A stretch of 64,000 nucleotides of DNA from Acidobacteriota bacterium (GCA_016191085.1 JACPPJ010000054.1:1-64000); one strand, 5' to 3'. Counted from the first letter of the stretch, positions 10,001-18,176 are shown. Notes: generated by a model not told the origin, from the sequence alone. Program-made: numbers and translations.

Positions 10001-10390
10001 CGATTCGGCCACGGCACCCGGCTGCAAAGCAAAATTCACCACCGCATGTTGGCCGACGGTGAGCGTGATCCCAGTCCGCACCTGCGTCTGAAAACCACTC
10101 ATGGTCGCCTCCACCTCATAGCCGCCGAGAGCCAGATTGGGCACCAAATACCGGCCCTCCGCATCCGTGGTGACAGCGCGCGCAATCCCGGTTTCCACGT
10201 GACGGATGGATACTCCCGCTCCTGGCATCACAGCCCCACTGGCATCGCGTGCGGTGCCGGAAATCGTTCCGGTCGTTACCTGAGCCATCATGATTCCGCA
10301 ACTGAGACACAAAAATATCAGTGTCCAAAAGATCTTCCGCTCATTCATGGAAGACTCCTTCAGCCAATACACAGCGCCTTGCATGTTGAT
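5580..10390 (-). repeat. tandem duplication unit, copy 2 (receptor plus hydrolase)
   Basis: This is the upstream member of the direct repeat described at 487-5231, with the same gene order and near-identical stretches in the receptor signal peptide, plug and many barrel strands. The two units are separated by about 350 bases that hold the receptor pseudogene fragment. Confidence 0.8.
7193..10348 (-). CDS. TonB-dependent receptor, Oar-like, with carboxypeptidase-regulatory domain (copy 2)
   Basis: 1051 residues from the ATG preceded by AAGGAG with six-base spacing; an in-frame ATG 20 codons further up has no such site. Signal peptide (ending MMAQ), carboxypeptidase-regulatory-like domain (about 25-105), plug (about 115-230, ending in a region with GVDAIQEFQVLTNNFS) and a long barrel ending in ALRLEF. 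Against copy 1 the signal peptide, first domain and plug are almost unchanged. Barrel segments around residues 430-600 and 860-1000 differ most. It is the first gene of the leftward four-gene array receptor-hydrolase-receptor-hydrolase and probably carries the main promoter. Outer-membrane uptake function; substrate unknown. Confidence 0.93.
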   Translation of the reverse strand: MNERKIFWTLIFLCLSCGIMMAQVTTGTISGTARDASGAVMPGAGVSIRHVETGIARAVTTDAEGRYLVPNLALGGYEVEATMSGFQTQVRTGITLTVGQHAVVNFALQPGAVAESVTVMGEAPLVDTATSAVGVLVARQQIQDLPLSGRNYTQLVLLQPGVVQDREQVRVPSRGMGQRMSIAGARPNQTGWRLNGLDIADMAGNTPGSATGSNLGVDAIQEFQVLTNNFSAEHGKAAGGIINMVFKSGTNAFHGSAFEYLRNDKLDARGFFDRTKPPLRRNQFGGSVGGPIRRDRTFFFGSYEGLQERTKETRIANVITREAKEGRVTVGGVPTTVEVAPSVKPYLAIWPEPNGRTTPQGVGEFVQSVTQAPGENYMVVKIDHTFSDSDSLSGSYVLDDGKVQGPSVRNQLSIADEGLRNRYQYVSLFQTHIFSPTALNVFRAGYNRSNMRVFSEPTGQWPENLYFVPAVPSGGGVTIPGFTDFKPVSGIDRDRGQLNSFELGDTVHLTRRAHSIKLGMNAMRLRHVRYSEGRAVGGQYAFASLPDFLRATPTQFEAVDPEARTPTDFFQNLFGFFAQDDVRVSPGLTLNAGLRYEFITLPCFHQPLAGALVNLTDPQLTISDCYIGRNPSLKNFAPRIGFAWDLFGNQQTVLRGGFGLYHDQITSYYMMPLASTNPPIGVTRTLRNPPFPNAYQQIRAGSLPARFSLHSLQYSVDQPYRIQYNLGVQHELLPGTLLAVNYVGARAVHNPQVYANINNRIPTRLPDGRLYFDPASPQLNPNFGNIEYRSTGGDGYYNALQMMVNRRLSAGFQFQASYTWSKNLSTGDAFSYGSEGDNTVSGNNPWDPGSERGLSAFGTPHQFSLNTTYELPFGRGWSGVARALGADWQMGGILTLRTGSIFSPGVGFDQARKLVKYSVRADDQRPDLVAGRSNNPVTGGTRKQYVEQYFDPTAFALPQAGTLGNLGRNTLIGPGMAQMDFNVRKRFRVTESKLLEFRAELFNLLNRANFRIPNEGNRQVFTREGGRNPLAGRLTEVGTARQIQLALRLEF

Positions 10391-10425
10391 CATCCCCACC
10401 CTCCTCATTCTCCATTTTGGGCATG

Positions 10426-10454
10426 AGTCTATGTCTCCACGGAGCAGAAGTCAA
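10426..10454 (-). promoter_or_regulatory. putative sigma-70-like promoter of the receptor/hydrolase array
   Basis: On the minus strand TTGACT (10454-10449) and TAGACT (10431-10426) are separated by 17 bases and lie about 78 bases before the receptor start at 10348. They match the consensus at five and four of six positions. No transcript data; a sequence match only. Confidence 0.35.
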
Positions 10455-10836
10455 TGACACAATGTAACCAATTGCGTGGTCAAAACGGACTACTAGCAAA
10501 CGTCCTTGATAACTGCCGTTCGAAGAGGAAGCTGACTAATGTTTTTCCGAAAGACTCTTCCTCATTAGGTAAGTTCCGTTCTTAATTTTCCTGGGGCATA
10601 TACGGACCCGGCCTGTTTGTAAGAGTCAACCCCGAAAAGGGAGCGGCAGCACTCTATTGGGCGGATTCTCTCCGCTGTGCAAGCTCAACCATGATTGAAG
10701 CGTCCCGAGGCTCGCTTAATTCGTGTTGTCGGCGATTTATCGCGCCACGTGCCCCCACGATTCACAGACAACATGTAAACGTCATAATCTTCTCACAATG
10801 CACTGTCATCCTGCCTTCATCTAGCTGAACCGTACG
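10455..10836. other. intergenic region, no gene recognised
   Basis: About 380 bases between the receptor promoter and the end of the glycosylase gene. I see no open frame with a ribosome-binding site and no clear terminator. There is one weak imperfect inverted pair (GAGGAAG near 10533 and CTTCCTC near 10557). Confidence 0.5.
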
Positions 10837-11421
10837 CTACGGTAGTTGCCGGACGAATTCGCTCAGGCGGCAAAACCATTGGAGCTTCTCCTGACGGCTG
10901 ATGCTGGCGTTGCGAGCGCTGGTCGAAGGCAGGACGAAAATCGCAGCTCCGCAGACTCGCTCATCCTGCGGACCTAGCGCGCAACGTCTATTCGTAAAAA
11001 GTTCGTACGCTCCTTTCCCAACGAAAGCGATTACCTTGGGCCCCACTGCGCAGAGTTTCCGTCGAAGCGTGGCGCGCCCTCGCTGGAACTGTTCTTTCGG
11101 TAGATCGGTGACGCTGCGGCTAGGTTGCTTCGCCAAATCGGTCAATCCTATTCCAAATTGCGAGATGCGCCAGTCGTCGCAGAACCCTAGCGCCTCCGGA
11201 ACGAGTCCGCTCTCGGAGAGACCTCGCCAAAATAGGTTCCCAATTCCCGCATAATAGTGGCCCAGCCGAGCTGAACGCTCGCCAGGATTGAACCCAACGA
11301 ACACTAGTTCTAGACCGGGTTGCAAATAATCGGGGAGTGGATGGAGCTGTGCCGTTCGATCTTTAATCACCCTTGGAGCCACAATCGCGTGCGGACGCAC
11401 TACGGTATTTCTTGAGCGCAT
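10837..11421 (-). CDS. mug: mismatch-specific uracil/thymine-DNA glycosylase (Mug/TDG family)
   Basis: 194 residues. It removes uracil, thymine or alkylated bases mispaired with guanine, leaving an abasic site (family function). Motif 1 is GFNPGERSARLGHYYAG, followed by GNLFWRGL, matching the GxNPG...SGxxxxxxxNxFW pattern of uracil-DNA glycosylase family 2. The catalytic Asn is the N of NPG. Motif 2 is LPSTSARNAS, where the family usually has LPNPSG or LPSTS. Length is close to that of E. coli Mug (168) with a short N-terminal extension. There is no strong ribosome-binding site at the ATG, so the start is approximate. It diverges from the pilin operon with about 215 bases between. Confidence 0.85.
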   Translation of the reverse strand: MRSRNTVVRPHAIVAPRVIKDRTAQLHPLPDYLQPGLELVFVGFNPGERSARLGHYYAGIGNLFWRGLSESGLVPEALGFCDDWRISQFGIGLTDLAKQPSRSVTDLPKEQFQRGRATLRRKLCAVGPKVIAFVGKGAYELFTNRRCALGPQDERVCGAAIFVLPSTSARNASISRQEKLQWFCRLSEFVRQLP

Positions 11422-11637
11422 CAGTTTCTTAATGATAGAGGGATGGCTCGGCTGAAGCCAGCATCGTGGAGATTACCATCGGAGTGACCTGTTGGCCCTA
11501 GTGTACAAGACCATTTTTTGGGACTTCAGAGCTATTGCGGTGACAGCACGCAAACTGCTAGATTGATGCTGGCCAAGATAGTCGCGGGCAGCTGCGATGT
11601 AGATCTTGCAACTTCCCCTCAGATACCGGGCCTGTTC

Positions 11638-12222
11638 ATGACGAAAAATACAGAGCGCGGCGTTAGCTTGGTGGAGATGCTGATTGTGGTGGCCCTTGCC
11701 GGGATCATCCTCAGGATGGCCATCCCGGCGCTGATCTCCACACGCCGCAACTTCCGGATCTCCGGCGATGCCCGCGATCTTACCAGCCTGCTCGTACTCG
11801 CTAAAATGCGGGGGGCGTCAAATTTCACCAGAACACGCGTGTATGCCGATACGGCGGCAAACACAACTCGTGTCGAGGTGTGGAATAAAACCAGCAGTTC
11901 GTGGGATACGGAAGGCAGCGACCAGATATTGCAGCCGGGAATATCGCTGGGATTCGGATCTCTTGCCAGTCCGCCTCCGAATACGCAAGCTTCCATTGAG
12001 CAAGCGCCGCAATGTCTCGACGGCTCCGGCACAGCGATCGCTAATAGCACGTGCATTCTGTTTAACTCGCGAGGCGTGCCCATTGACGCTTCCGGCGCAC
12101 CGACTCCCCATGTCATGTACATCACCGACGGGAACGCCGTTTATGCGATCAGCGTATCAGCCACTGGGCTGATCCTCACATGGCGCTCGGAGGCAGCCTC
12201 CGCAGACTGGCAGAAACGTTGA
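11638..12222 (+). CDS. type IV prepilin-like protein, GspH/FimT type
   Basis: 194 residues from the chosen ATG; the frame is open 40 codons further up, but only this start gives a normal short leader. The leader ends ERG, followed by VSLVEMLIVVALAGIIL, with Glu at +5 as needed for prepilin peptidase processing and methylation. The body (ISGDARDLTSLLVLAKMRGA) matches the GspH/FimT pattern of minor pseudopilins that prime the pilus. The frame resumes after a Cys pair region to a C-terminal beta domain. It is the first of four rightward genes with 4-13 base gaps, so it is part of an operon for the pilus tip or initiation complex. Membrane-embedded until assembly. Confidence 0.85.
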   Translation: MTKNTERGVSLVEMLIVVALAGIILRMAIPALISTRRNFRISGDARDLTSLLVLAKMRGASNFTRTRVYADTAANTTRVEVWNKTSSSWDTEGSDQILQPGISLGFGSLASPPPNTQASIEQAPQCLDGSGTAIANSTCILFNSRGVPIDASGAPTPHVMYITDGNAVYAISVSATGLILTWRSEAASADWQKR

Positions 12223-12226
12223 AACT

Positions 12227-12778
12227 ATGAAGAAGAAACCCTCGATCGCCATTCGTCTGGGTCGCCGTGAAGCCGGAATGACCCTAATCGAGACTGTAAT
12301 TGCGTTGGGAATCCTGTTGGTCGTTTCGACAGGAATCATGACAATCGCTTTGGTGGCCATCACGACGACGGAAACCCAGGGTCATCTAGCCGCACGTACC
12401 GCCGAATACGCGCAGGATAAGATGGAGCAGCTCAGCAGTCTTTCATACGCTGATTCGGTAAGCGATACGACTCAGTTTCCGTCTGTGAATTTCGGAGGTA
12501 CTGGGCTCTTGCCCGGCGGGAGTTCCGACCCCGATTCGCCCGAAGACGGCTACACCGACTACTTGGATGCGAGTGGCACCCCGATGGCTGTTGGAGAGGA
12601 CGGCGCTGCGCCCGACGGCTGGTATTTCAAGAGAGTCTGGGAAATCTCCTATCCAGCGGGCACCTTGACAATGAAGCAGCTTACCGTCACGGCAATTGTT
12701 GCATTTAACGCAACGTCAACCGGAAGCGGGAAGACGGTTCAGGCCACTGTAACAGGGCTGAAAACCTCTCCATTTTAG
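12227..12778 (+). CDS. type IV pilus minor prepilin, PilV type
   Basis: 183 residues. A 17-residue leader ends in REAG, followed by MTLIETVIALGILLVVSTGIM with Glu at +5, the class III signal sequence of prepilins. The next segment (TAEYAQDKMEQL) is characteristic of PilV/type II secretion GspI-like proteins. It starts four bases after the stop of the preceding gene, so translational coupling is likely. Probably a component of the minor pilin complex with its three neighbours. No pilin methylase or assembly ATPase is in the window. Confidence 0.8.
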   Translation: MKKKPSIAIRLGRREAGMTLIETVIALGILLVVSTGIMTIALVAITTTETQGHLAARTAEYAQDKMEQLSSLSYADSVSDTTQFPSVNFGGTGLLPGGSSDPDSPEDGYTDYLDASGTPMAVGEDGAAPDGWYFKRVWEISYPAGTLTMKQLTVTAIVAFNATSTGSGKTVQATVTGLKTSPF

Positions 12779-12786
12779 AGACCGAT

Positions 12787-13878
12787 ATGCGTCAGCATGA
12801 CATTTGCGAAAATTGTGAACCGTGCTCTTCACGAGGATTTTCCCTTCTGGAGCTTCTGGTCGTAGTTGGCATCCTCGTGTCCGTCTCAGCCATTGTTTTG
12901 ACTTTGATGTTCAGGATGTCCATATCTCAGGGTACTATGGCCAATCGCACGCAGATGCACGCGGGCGTGCGGAGCGCCACGGAATTGCTGCAACAGGAAG
13001 TGGGGCAGGCTGGGCGGATTGCTATTCCTACCAGCACCACCCCGACTAGCCCTGTTACGTTGAGCGCCGCAGTTGCGGGAAGCGGGACTTCGCAATCCAT
13101 TGCCGTGAGCTCTACCGTGGGCATGTTTCCCGGTGAAACCCTCCTGATCGGCCCGGATGGAACGAATGGCTCACTTGTTGAACCTCTTTTCGTGACAAGT
13201 CTGACGTCCAGCGCTGTTACAAGCGTCTGGCAGGCCCCGCATGCATCCGGAGCGCCCGTGAACGTTATGGGAACGTTCCCCGCCGGGATCATACCTCCGG
13301 CTACTGACGCGAACTGTTTGGGCGGCGGCTCGCCTCCAGCGTGTAGAGAGTTGAGCATTTCCGGGTCAAATCCCGCGACCATCGTAGTCACCACGCTATC
13401 GGCAGCTCAGGCCTCCACCGGGTCAGTTCTCAAGATGTTTGGTGACATCAACGGCGACGGCATTCCGGTCTATGTGGAGTACTGGTGTGACACCGACGGC
13501 GGTAATCTGTATCGCAACGTGGTGACACTGCCCGCTCCCGGAACCGATCCCACCACAGCGAATAAAGGTTCAGTGACCGGGTCGCAGGTTTTGCTGCCTA
13601 ACATCCTGCCGAATCCGGGAGGAGTGCCCTGCTTCGACTATCAGGTGAAAGCGGTTGGAAACAACACGTATGTATTAGACGTCGCCATTACCCTGACCGT
13701 TCAGACGCAGTTCAGGGATCCTAAGACAAATCAATTTCAGACCGAGACCAAAGCGTTATTGAACGTATCGCCGCGCAACGTATTCGAGGCTTGGCGAATC
13801 GCCAGCGCCGGAGTTCCCAGCCGCTTACAGCCCATGCCTGAGGCTGTGTTGGTGTTGGCTGGACAGACGACGGAGTAA
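12787..13878 (+). CDS. type IV pilus minor prepilin, PilW type
   Basis: 363 residues. The leader contains two Cys and ends SRG, then FSLLELLVVVGILVSVSAIVL with Glu at +5. The long beta-rich C-terminal part fits PilW/GspJ-like proteins, which are the largest of the minor pilins. The segment around residues 70-200 is rich in Ser/Thr/Gly/Pro and may be a surface-exposed domain. It is placed third in the minor-pilin operon, as in the fimT-pilV-pilW-pilX order of many bacteria. Product function by family and context; no specific ligand can be named. Confidence 0.75.
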   Translation: MRQHDICENCEPCSSRGFSLLELLVVVGILVSVSAIVLTLMFRMSISQGTMANRTQMHAGVRSATELLQQEVGQAGRIAIPTSTTPTSPVTLSAAVAGSGTSQSIAVSSTVGMFPGETLLIGPDGTNGSLVEPLFVTSLTSSAVTSVWQAPHASGAPVNVMGTFPAGIIPPATDANCLGGGSPPACRELSISGSNPATIVVTTLSAAQASTGSVLKMFGDINGDGIPVYVEYWCDTDGGNLYRNVVTLPAPGTDPTTANKGSVTGSQVLLPNILPNPGGVPCFDYQVKAVGNNTYVLDVAITLTVQTQFRDPKTNQFQTETKALLNVSPRNVFEAWRIASAGVPSRLQPMPEAVLVLAGQTTE

Positions 13879-13891
13879 AAGGAGTCAACTT

Positions 13892-15421
13892 ATGGAAAGA
13901 GCAGGCGAGAGAGGCATTGCTCTCATCATGACCTTGATCTTATTGGCCATTATCTCCGTGATGGCAGTCTCATTTATGTTTCTGTCACAATCAGAGACTT
14001 GGTCTACGCTGAACTACCGGCTAATGTCGCAGGCGAGGGACGGAGCCGAAGCCGGCGTTAACGCGGCCGCCAATTTCCTGTTAAACAGTAACGTTTCGTA
14101 TCCCTATTTGCCTCCGGATACCACGGGGGCTGACTTGATATCGGATTACACCCTCACTACTTTTCCGGTCAATTACAGCAACGACCCTGTGATTCTCTCG
14201 GCAAATGATGACGTGTCGCCCAACTATCCTTACTCCACCGCCCAAGATAACTTCAACACAAACGGCGTGGGGAAGGGAAGTCTTGCGGCTGGCGGAACAA
14301 CGGTGAACTACGCCACAACCGCGACCTTGCTGGCTATGCGGAATGTGGAAGTGTATGGCGGGTCTTTCGCCACCGTTCCTACATGGCTGATCACGTCCGA
14401 CGCTACCATTGACACAGGCGTCCGCAATGCCACAGTGCAGGTCACTGCCATACTGGAGCGGCCCATCGTGCCGACGTTCTCTTATGCGGCGTTTGCGACA
14501 TCGAACCAGTGCGCAGCACTGACGTTTTCCCAGGCAGGAACTGTGGTTCAGAGCTATGATTCAGCCGTCACGCCTGCGCCGGGAGGAATACTGGCGAGCA
14601 ACGGCAATGTGGGAACCAATGGCAATCTCACTGTCGCCAGCAACGCCACAATCAATGGTAGTCTATCCACGCCCGCGGTAGGCACCGGCACTTGCGTCAA
14701 CGGCGCCACCGGCGCCAGCACTGCACAAACCGCGTGCGCAGGTTGCACCGTGACAGGCGGAGTCGTTGAACTGCCGCAGCCGGTCCCTTATCCTCCACCG
14801 GTTTTGCCCAGTCCCATGCCGCCTCTAACCAACCAGAGCGGTAACGTCGATTGCGGCAATATGCCCAACTGCACCTTGAATGCCAGCAAGAATGTCAGCC
14901 TCGCGCCTGGGACATACGGCAACCTCACCATTGGCTCTTCCATGGAAGAAGTACATCTCACCGCCGGCACATACAACTTGAATACATTTAAGCTTGGGAA
15001 CGCGAGTCTGATCATTGACTCAGGCCCGGTCATCTTTAACGTGACTGGATGCGCTACTCTGAATGTCGGGAATACGGATTGCAGTACCTACATCCTGCCG
15101 CCACCCGCTTCCAGTCTCGTCGTGGACTTGTCTTCCGGCGCCATTTCGAACCCAAGCTACAACCCGCTGAACTTCCAGATCGAGTACGCCGGGCCGGGAA
15201 ATATCAACGTCAAGTGCGGGAACACCGAAACCGCCGCCACGATCTATGCGCCAAACGCTAATATCACGCTTTCCTCCAATGGCACTTTTTACGGTTCCGT
15301 TATCGGCGGCAAGGTGGATGTGTCATCGGGCGGGACCATCATGTATGATCGGAACCTCCAGGAGACAAGCTACACGGTCGGCAACTACGTGCTCGGAGGC
15401 TTCTCCTGGGCAAGATTCTAA
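13892..15421 (+). CDS. PilX-like pilus assembly protein with large C-terminal repeat domain
   Basis: 509 residues, with AGGAG seven bases before the ATG. The leader ends GERG and is followed by IALIMTLILLAIISVMAVSF, without the +5 Glu, as in PilX and GspK. The next segment (SQARDGAEAGVNAAANFLLN) is the conserved PilX amphipathic helix. From about residue 220 there is a Gly/Asn-rich domain of short beta repeats (SNGNVGTNGNLTVASNATING) with four clustered Cys and a Pro-rich linker (about 295-315). This resembles the polymer-forming or beta-helix domains found on acidobacterial PilX proteins. PilX usually caps or primes the pilus and mediates aggregation or adhesion; the adhesin-like C-terminus agrees. 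Last gene of the operon. Confidence 0.7.
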   Translation: MERAGERGIALIMTLILLAIISVMAVSFMFLSQSETWSTLNYRLMSQARDGAEAGVNAAANFLLNSNVSYPYLPPDTTGADLISDYTLTTFPVNYSNDPVILSANDDVSPNYPYSTAQDNFNTNGVGKGSLAAGGTTVNYATTATLLAMRNVEVYGGSFATVPTWLITSDATIDTGVRNATVQVTAILERPIVPTFSYAAFATSNQCAALTFSQAGTVVQSYDSAVTPAPGGILASNGNVGTNGNLTVASNATINGSLSTPAVGTGTCVNGATGASTAQTACAGCTVTGGVVELPQPVPYPPPVLPSPMPPLTNQSGNVDCGNMPNCTLNASKNVSLAPGTYGNLTIGSSMEEVHLTAGTYNLNTFKLGNASLIIDSGPVIFNVTGCATLNVGNTDCSTYILPPPASSLVVDLSSGAISNPSYNPLNFQIEYAGPGNINVKCGNTETAATIYAPNANITLSSNGTFYGSVIGGKVDVSSGGTIMYDRNLQETSYTVGNYVLGGFSWARF

Positions 15422-15658
15422 TTGAGTTGTGCGCCTGAGTGTTCACGGTCGCGTTAACCTATAGCACCTTGTCTCAGGTGTAATAACGCGAATGATACCC
15501 GTAGGCCGTTGGTACCATTGCCGCCCCTCAACAAACCTGACTAGACTCGCTCTGTAAATTGTCCGTCCGACATTCCGATTCGATTCCAGTTCCTGATTGC
15601 TTGCCCTTAGAGGGTCAAGACTACGCCGGTTCGTCCCACCTCACACGCGGAGGCAGCC

Positions 15659-15889
15659 ATGGTGTCACAAAGCAATCGCTATGCTCTATTCAAGATCCGT
15701 GCCGATGGGCGGCCTGAGTTCGTGGCGTTCTTCTTCAATCTGGAGAGTGCTCGTGAAGCAATGAAGGATCTGGCCAGGCATGACGTGCTTGATTACTACA
15801 TCCGCGATCTGCGCGAGGATACGACAGTCGATTCGATGACGCATTCAAAACCGCAGCTTCCTCCGAAGCGACCGCAGAGCTCCCTGTGA
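15659..15889 (+). CDS. small conserved-looking protein of unknown function
   Basis: 76 residues. The ATG is preceded by GGAGG with a five-base gap, a strong ribosome-binding site, which makes this a real gene despite its size. The sequence (YALFKIRADGRPEFVAFFFN, then SAREAMKDLARHDVLDYYIRD) predicts a beta-beta-alpha-beta fold followed by a disordered basic Pro-rich tail. I recognise no family. It stands alone between the pilin operon and pgsA, both in the same direction. Confidence 0.6.
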   Translation: MVSQSNRYALFKIRADGRPEFVAFFFNLESAREAMKDLARHDVLDYYIRDLREDTTVDSMTHSKPQLPPKRPQSSL

Positions 15890-15965
15890 ATCTCAGTGGC
15901 CGCAGTTCACACCCTTTGAGACTCCATTGGGAGTTGATATAGTGTATGTGTTTGGAGCCGCGCTG

Positions 15966-16574
15966 ATGAACCTCCCGAACAGCCTTACGCTGATCCGCAT
16001 ATTCCTGATCCCGTTATTGGTTGTTGTCCTGCTCACTCGGTTCCCGAGCAAAGAGTTCATTGGAGTGGCTATCTTCCTGGCAGCGGCGTTTACGGATTGG
16101 CTGGACGGGCGCGTAGCGCGAAAGCGGGGACAGGTTACTGCCCTGGGAGTTTGGCTGGATCCGCTAGCGGACAAGTTGCTCATTGCCGCTGCGCTGCTGG
16201 CGTTGGTGGAATTACGCTTGGCCCCGGCCTGGATGGTGCTGATCATCCTCGGCCGGGAACTGGCTGTCACAGGACTGCGAAACATCGCCTTGCTGCAAGG
16301 CTTCTCTATCGCGGTGTCCGACTTGGGCAAGGTCAAGATGGGCGTGCAAGTCTTCTCAGTCGTCTCGCTGCTTTTGGGAGTGCACTATCGAATCCTGGGA
16401 GTCCTCGGCGGGTGGGCGCTGTGGGTGGTGGTCGTTTTCGCGCTGCTCTCTGCGGTGCAGTACTTGCGAGAGTTCTGGATACAGGCTGGTCTGCCAGTAA
16501 AAACACGTCCCATGCGACACCCTCTGTCGAAACTGTGGAAGCAGCAGAAAACAGATGTCCCTACTCAGCGCTGA
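15966..16574 (+). CDS. pgsA: CDP-diacylglycerol-glycerol-3-phosphate 3-phosphatidyltransferase
   Basis: 202 residues from the ATG beginning MNLPNSLTLIRI, eight bases after GGAG; the frame is open 13 codons upstream. It makes phosphatidylglycerophosphate from CDP-diacylglycerol and glycerol-3-phosphate in the inner membrane, the committed step to phosphatidylglycerol and cardiolipin. The CDP-alcohol phosphotransferase motif is complete at about residues 47-75: DWLDGRVAR, then G, then DPLADK. N-terminal NLPNxLTxxR is typical of PgsA. Several hydrophobic helices follow. The 3' end overlaps the AMMECR1 gene by 20 bases, implying co-expression. Confidence 0.92.
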   Translation: MNLPNSLTLIRIFLIPLLVVVLLTRFPSKEFIGVAIFLAAAFTDWLDGRVARKRGQVTALGVWLDPLADKLLIAAALLALVELRLAPAWMVLIILGRELAVTGLRNIALLQGFSIAVSDLGKVKMGVQVFSVVSLLLGVHYRILGVLGGWALWVVVVFALLSAVQYLREFWIQAGLPVKTRPMRHPLSKLWKQQKTDVPTQR

Positions 16575-17124
16575 ACACAAGAGCCTGCTGTTACAACTGG
16601 CGCGGCGCAGCATTGAGTTCGCCGCCTGCGGCCAAGTTATGCAACTCCCGAGCGCCATTCCCGTTCCTCTGATGCGGCCTGCGGGCGCTTTCGTTTCTCT
16701 TCACGAAAGCGCAGAGCTTCGAGGCTGTGTTGGGTTTTTGACGGGGGAAAAGCCATTGTACGAGACGGTAATCGAGGCAGCGGCCGCGGCTGCAATCAAG
16801 GACACTCGCTTTCTGCCGGTTACGAAAGAGGAAGTGCCGACGCTCGAGATCGAGATTTCGATCCTTTCCGAATTCCGTGAAACTTCACCCGATCAGATTG
16901 AAGTAGGCGTTCACGGATTGCTTGTGAGCAGCGGAAGACTCCGCGGCCTTTTGCTTCCGCAAGTGCCGGTCGAGCGTGGCTGGAACGCGCTAAGGTTCCT
17001 GGATGAAACTTGCCGAAAAGCTGGTTTGCCGCCAGGGGCGTGGAATCACGGAGCAAAGATCGAGGTCTTCACCGCAGAGGTATTCGGCGAGCCGGATCAC
17101 AATACACTAGATCGGGCGAGCTGA
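16555..17124 (+). CDS. amrA: AMMECR1-domain protein (AmmeMemoRadiSam system protein A)
   Basis: 189 residues with the hallmark LRGCVG motif (about 56-61) followed by GEKPLYETV, and later a WNALRFLDETCRKAGLPPGAW segment, all typical of the AMMECR1 family. The biochemical role is not established. In many prokaryotes it is encoded with a Memo-like protein and a radical SAM protein, but neither is adjacent here. It begins inside pgsA (20-base overlap), so its expression is tied to phospholipid synthesis. It meets the leftward gene at 17132 with only seven bases between. Confidence 0.85.
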   Translation: MSLLSAEHKSLLLQLARRSIEFAACGQVMQLPSAIPVPLMRPAGAFVSLHESAELRGCVGFLTGEKPLYETVIEAAAAAAIKDTRFLPVTKEEVPTLEIEISILSEFRETSPDQIEVGVHGLLVSSGRLRGLLLPQVPVERGWNALRFLDETCRKAGLPPGAWNHGAKIEVFTAEVFGEPDHNTLDRAS

Positions 17125-17131
17125 GTGCAGG

Positions 17132-18040
17132 CTATTCAATCTCCAGCTGGTCGCCGGGAAAAAGATCCTCCCAACTGTAAGTGACAATTCCAGTGCTGCT
17201 GGTTTCTTGCACCGAAAGGATCATGACCTCTCCCAATACAGTGCGCGGCAACGAATCCAACTCTTGCCGCGTTAGCCTACGCCCCATTTGGACACCCATG
17301 ACGTCGGTCGGGTAATTGCCCACACCGGCCCGGACGTTGTACTGGCTTGGGCTCTGCTGGGACCGGAAAATTCGGAGGTAATCCCCAGGCTTAAGATTCT
17401 CCTTGGCGCCTACGTTAACATAAACGACCTCACCGCCACCGGCAGCCTCCCTGAACCCTTTGATCGCCGCAATGACGCCCTGAGCTTTGCCGGACGATGG
17501 GGCAAATCGATCCGTGATCCTCGCTTCCCTGTACCGCGGAACTACGTGCGCGGAAAGAGGCACGGCAATGTCTCCGGCCAGCACGGGTTCGCAGGCGTGT
17601 AGTATCTCCGCTGTGGAACTGCCCTTGTGAACAATGTTGATTTGAATGCGAGCGATCTCCGCATACATTGTCCCCATCTGAGCGACGAGTTTACGCTGTC
17701 CTGGGTATGGTTCGGTCGGATTCAGATCTTTGACCGCGCGAAGCACCATGTAGTGGCCGCCTGGCGCTTTGATGCTCTCAGCTCCCTTATTGAGGAAGAT
17801 GATGTCGCGATCGCCGTATTCGAATCTCAATCCGGGGTCCTGCCCCGACAAAACGATCAGATCGGAAGCCACGGGGGTGCGTGAGAAGAAGCCTGCGCAA
17901 TAGATATCAGACTCCGTCGGTGCTTCTGTGGCTCGTTGCGCCGCAGTTAATTGCGGTGGTTCTGAGATCTGGGCCCGGGCTCCCGGTCCAGCGGCAACCA
18001 ACACCAATAAACTTGCCAAGTATAAAATCACGTGCCTCAT
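17132..18040 (-). CDS. secreted protein of unknown function
   Basis: 302 residues. A signal peptide (1-23, ending GARAQ) is followed by a globular protein. The segments DLIVLSGQDPG, DIIFLNKG and a C-terminal GDYLRIFRS...LGEVMILSVQETSSTGIVTYS...PGDQLEIE suggest repeated beta modules. The C-terminal pattern (G-D-x-L, a TG/MG block, V-G-E, S-T-x-I-V, F-x-G-D-x-L) resembles the domain that follows LysM repeats in some envelope proteins. No LysM itself is seen. One conserved-looking Cys pair is present (YCAGFF and HACEP). Function unknown, probably periplasmic. Monocistronic by position. Confidence 0.7.
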   Translation of the reverse strand: MRHVILYLASLLVLVAAGPGARAQISEPPQLTAAQRATEAPTESDIYCAGFFSRTPVASDLIVLSGQDPGLRFEYGDRDIIFLNKGAESIKAPGGHYMVLRAVKDLNPTEPYPGQRKLVAQMGTMYAEIARIQINIVHKGSSTAEILHACEPVLAGDIAVPLSAHVVPRYREARITDRFAPSSGKAQGVIAAIKGFREAAGGGEVVYVNVGAKENLKPGDYLRIFRSQQSPSQYNVRAGVGNYPTDVMGVQMGRRLTRQELDSLPRTVLGEVMILSVQETSSTGIVTYSWEDLFPGDQLEIE

Positions 18041-18176
18041 CCGATGCCTCCGGCTACGGCATTCTTGAAGCTCAAAATGCTCTATTCAGTATAAACGCAG
18101 GCTGCACAGCAAGCGCGACAATGAGGACCGGCTGCTTTATGTATCTTTCGAGGAACCGCGAGCGCAGGGGCAAATG

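Noticed and set aside
11518..11637. Longer N-terminus of the first pilin
   Set aside because: Starting there would put about 48 residues in front of the processing site; the ATG at 11638 gives a normal leader.
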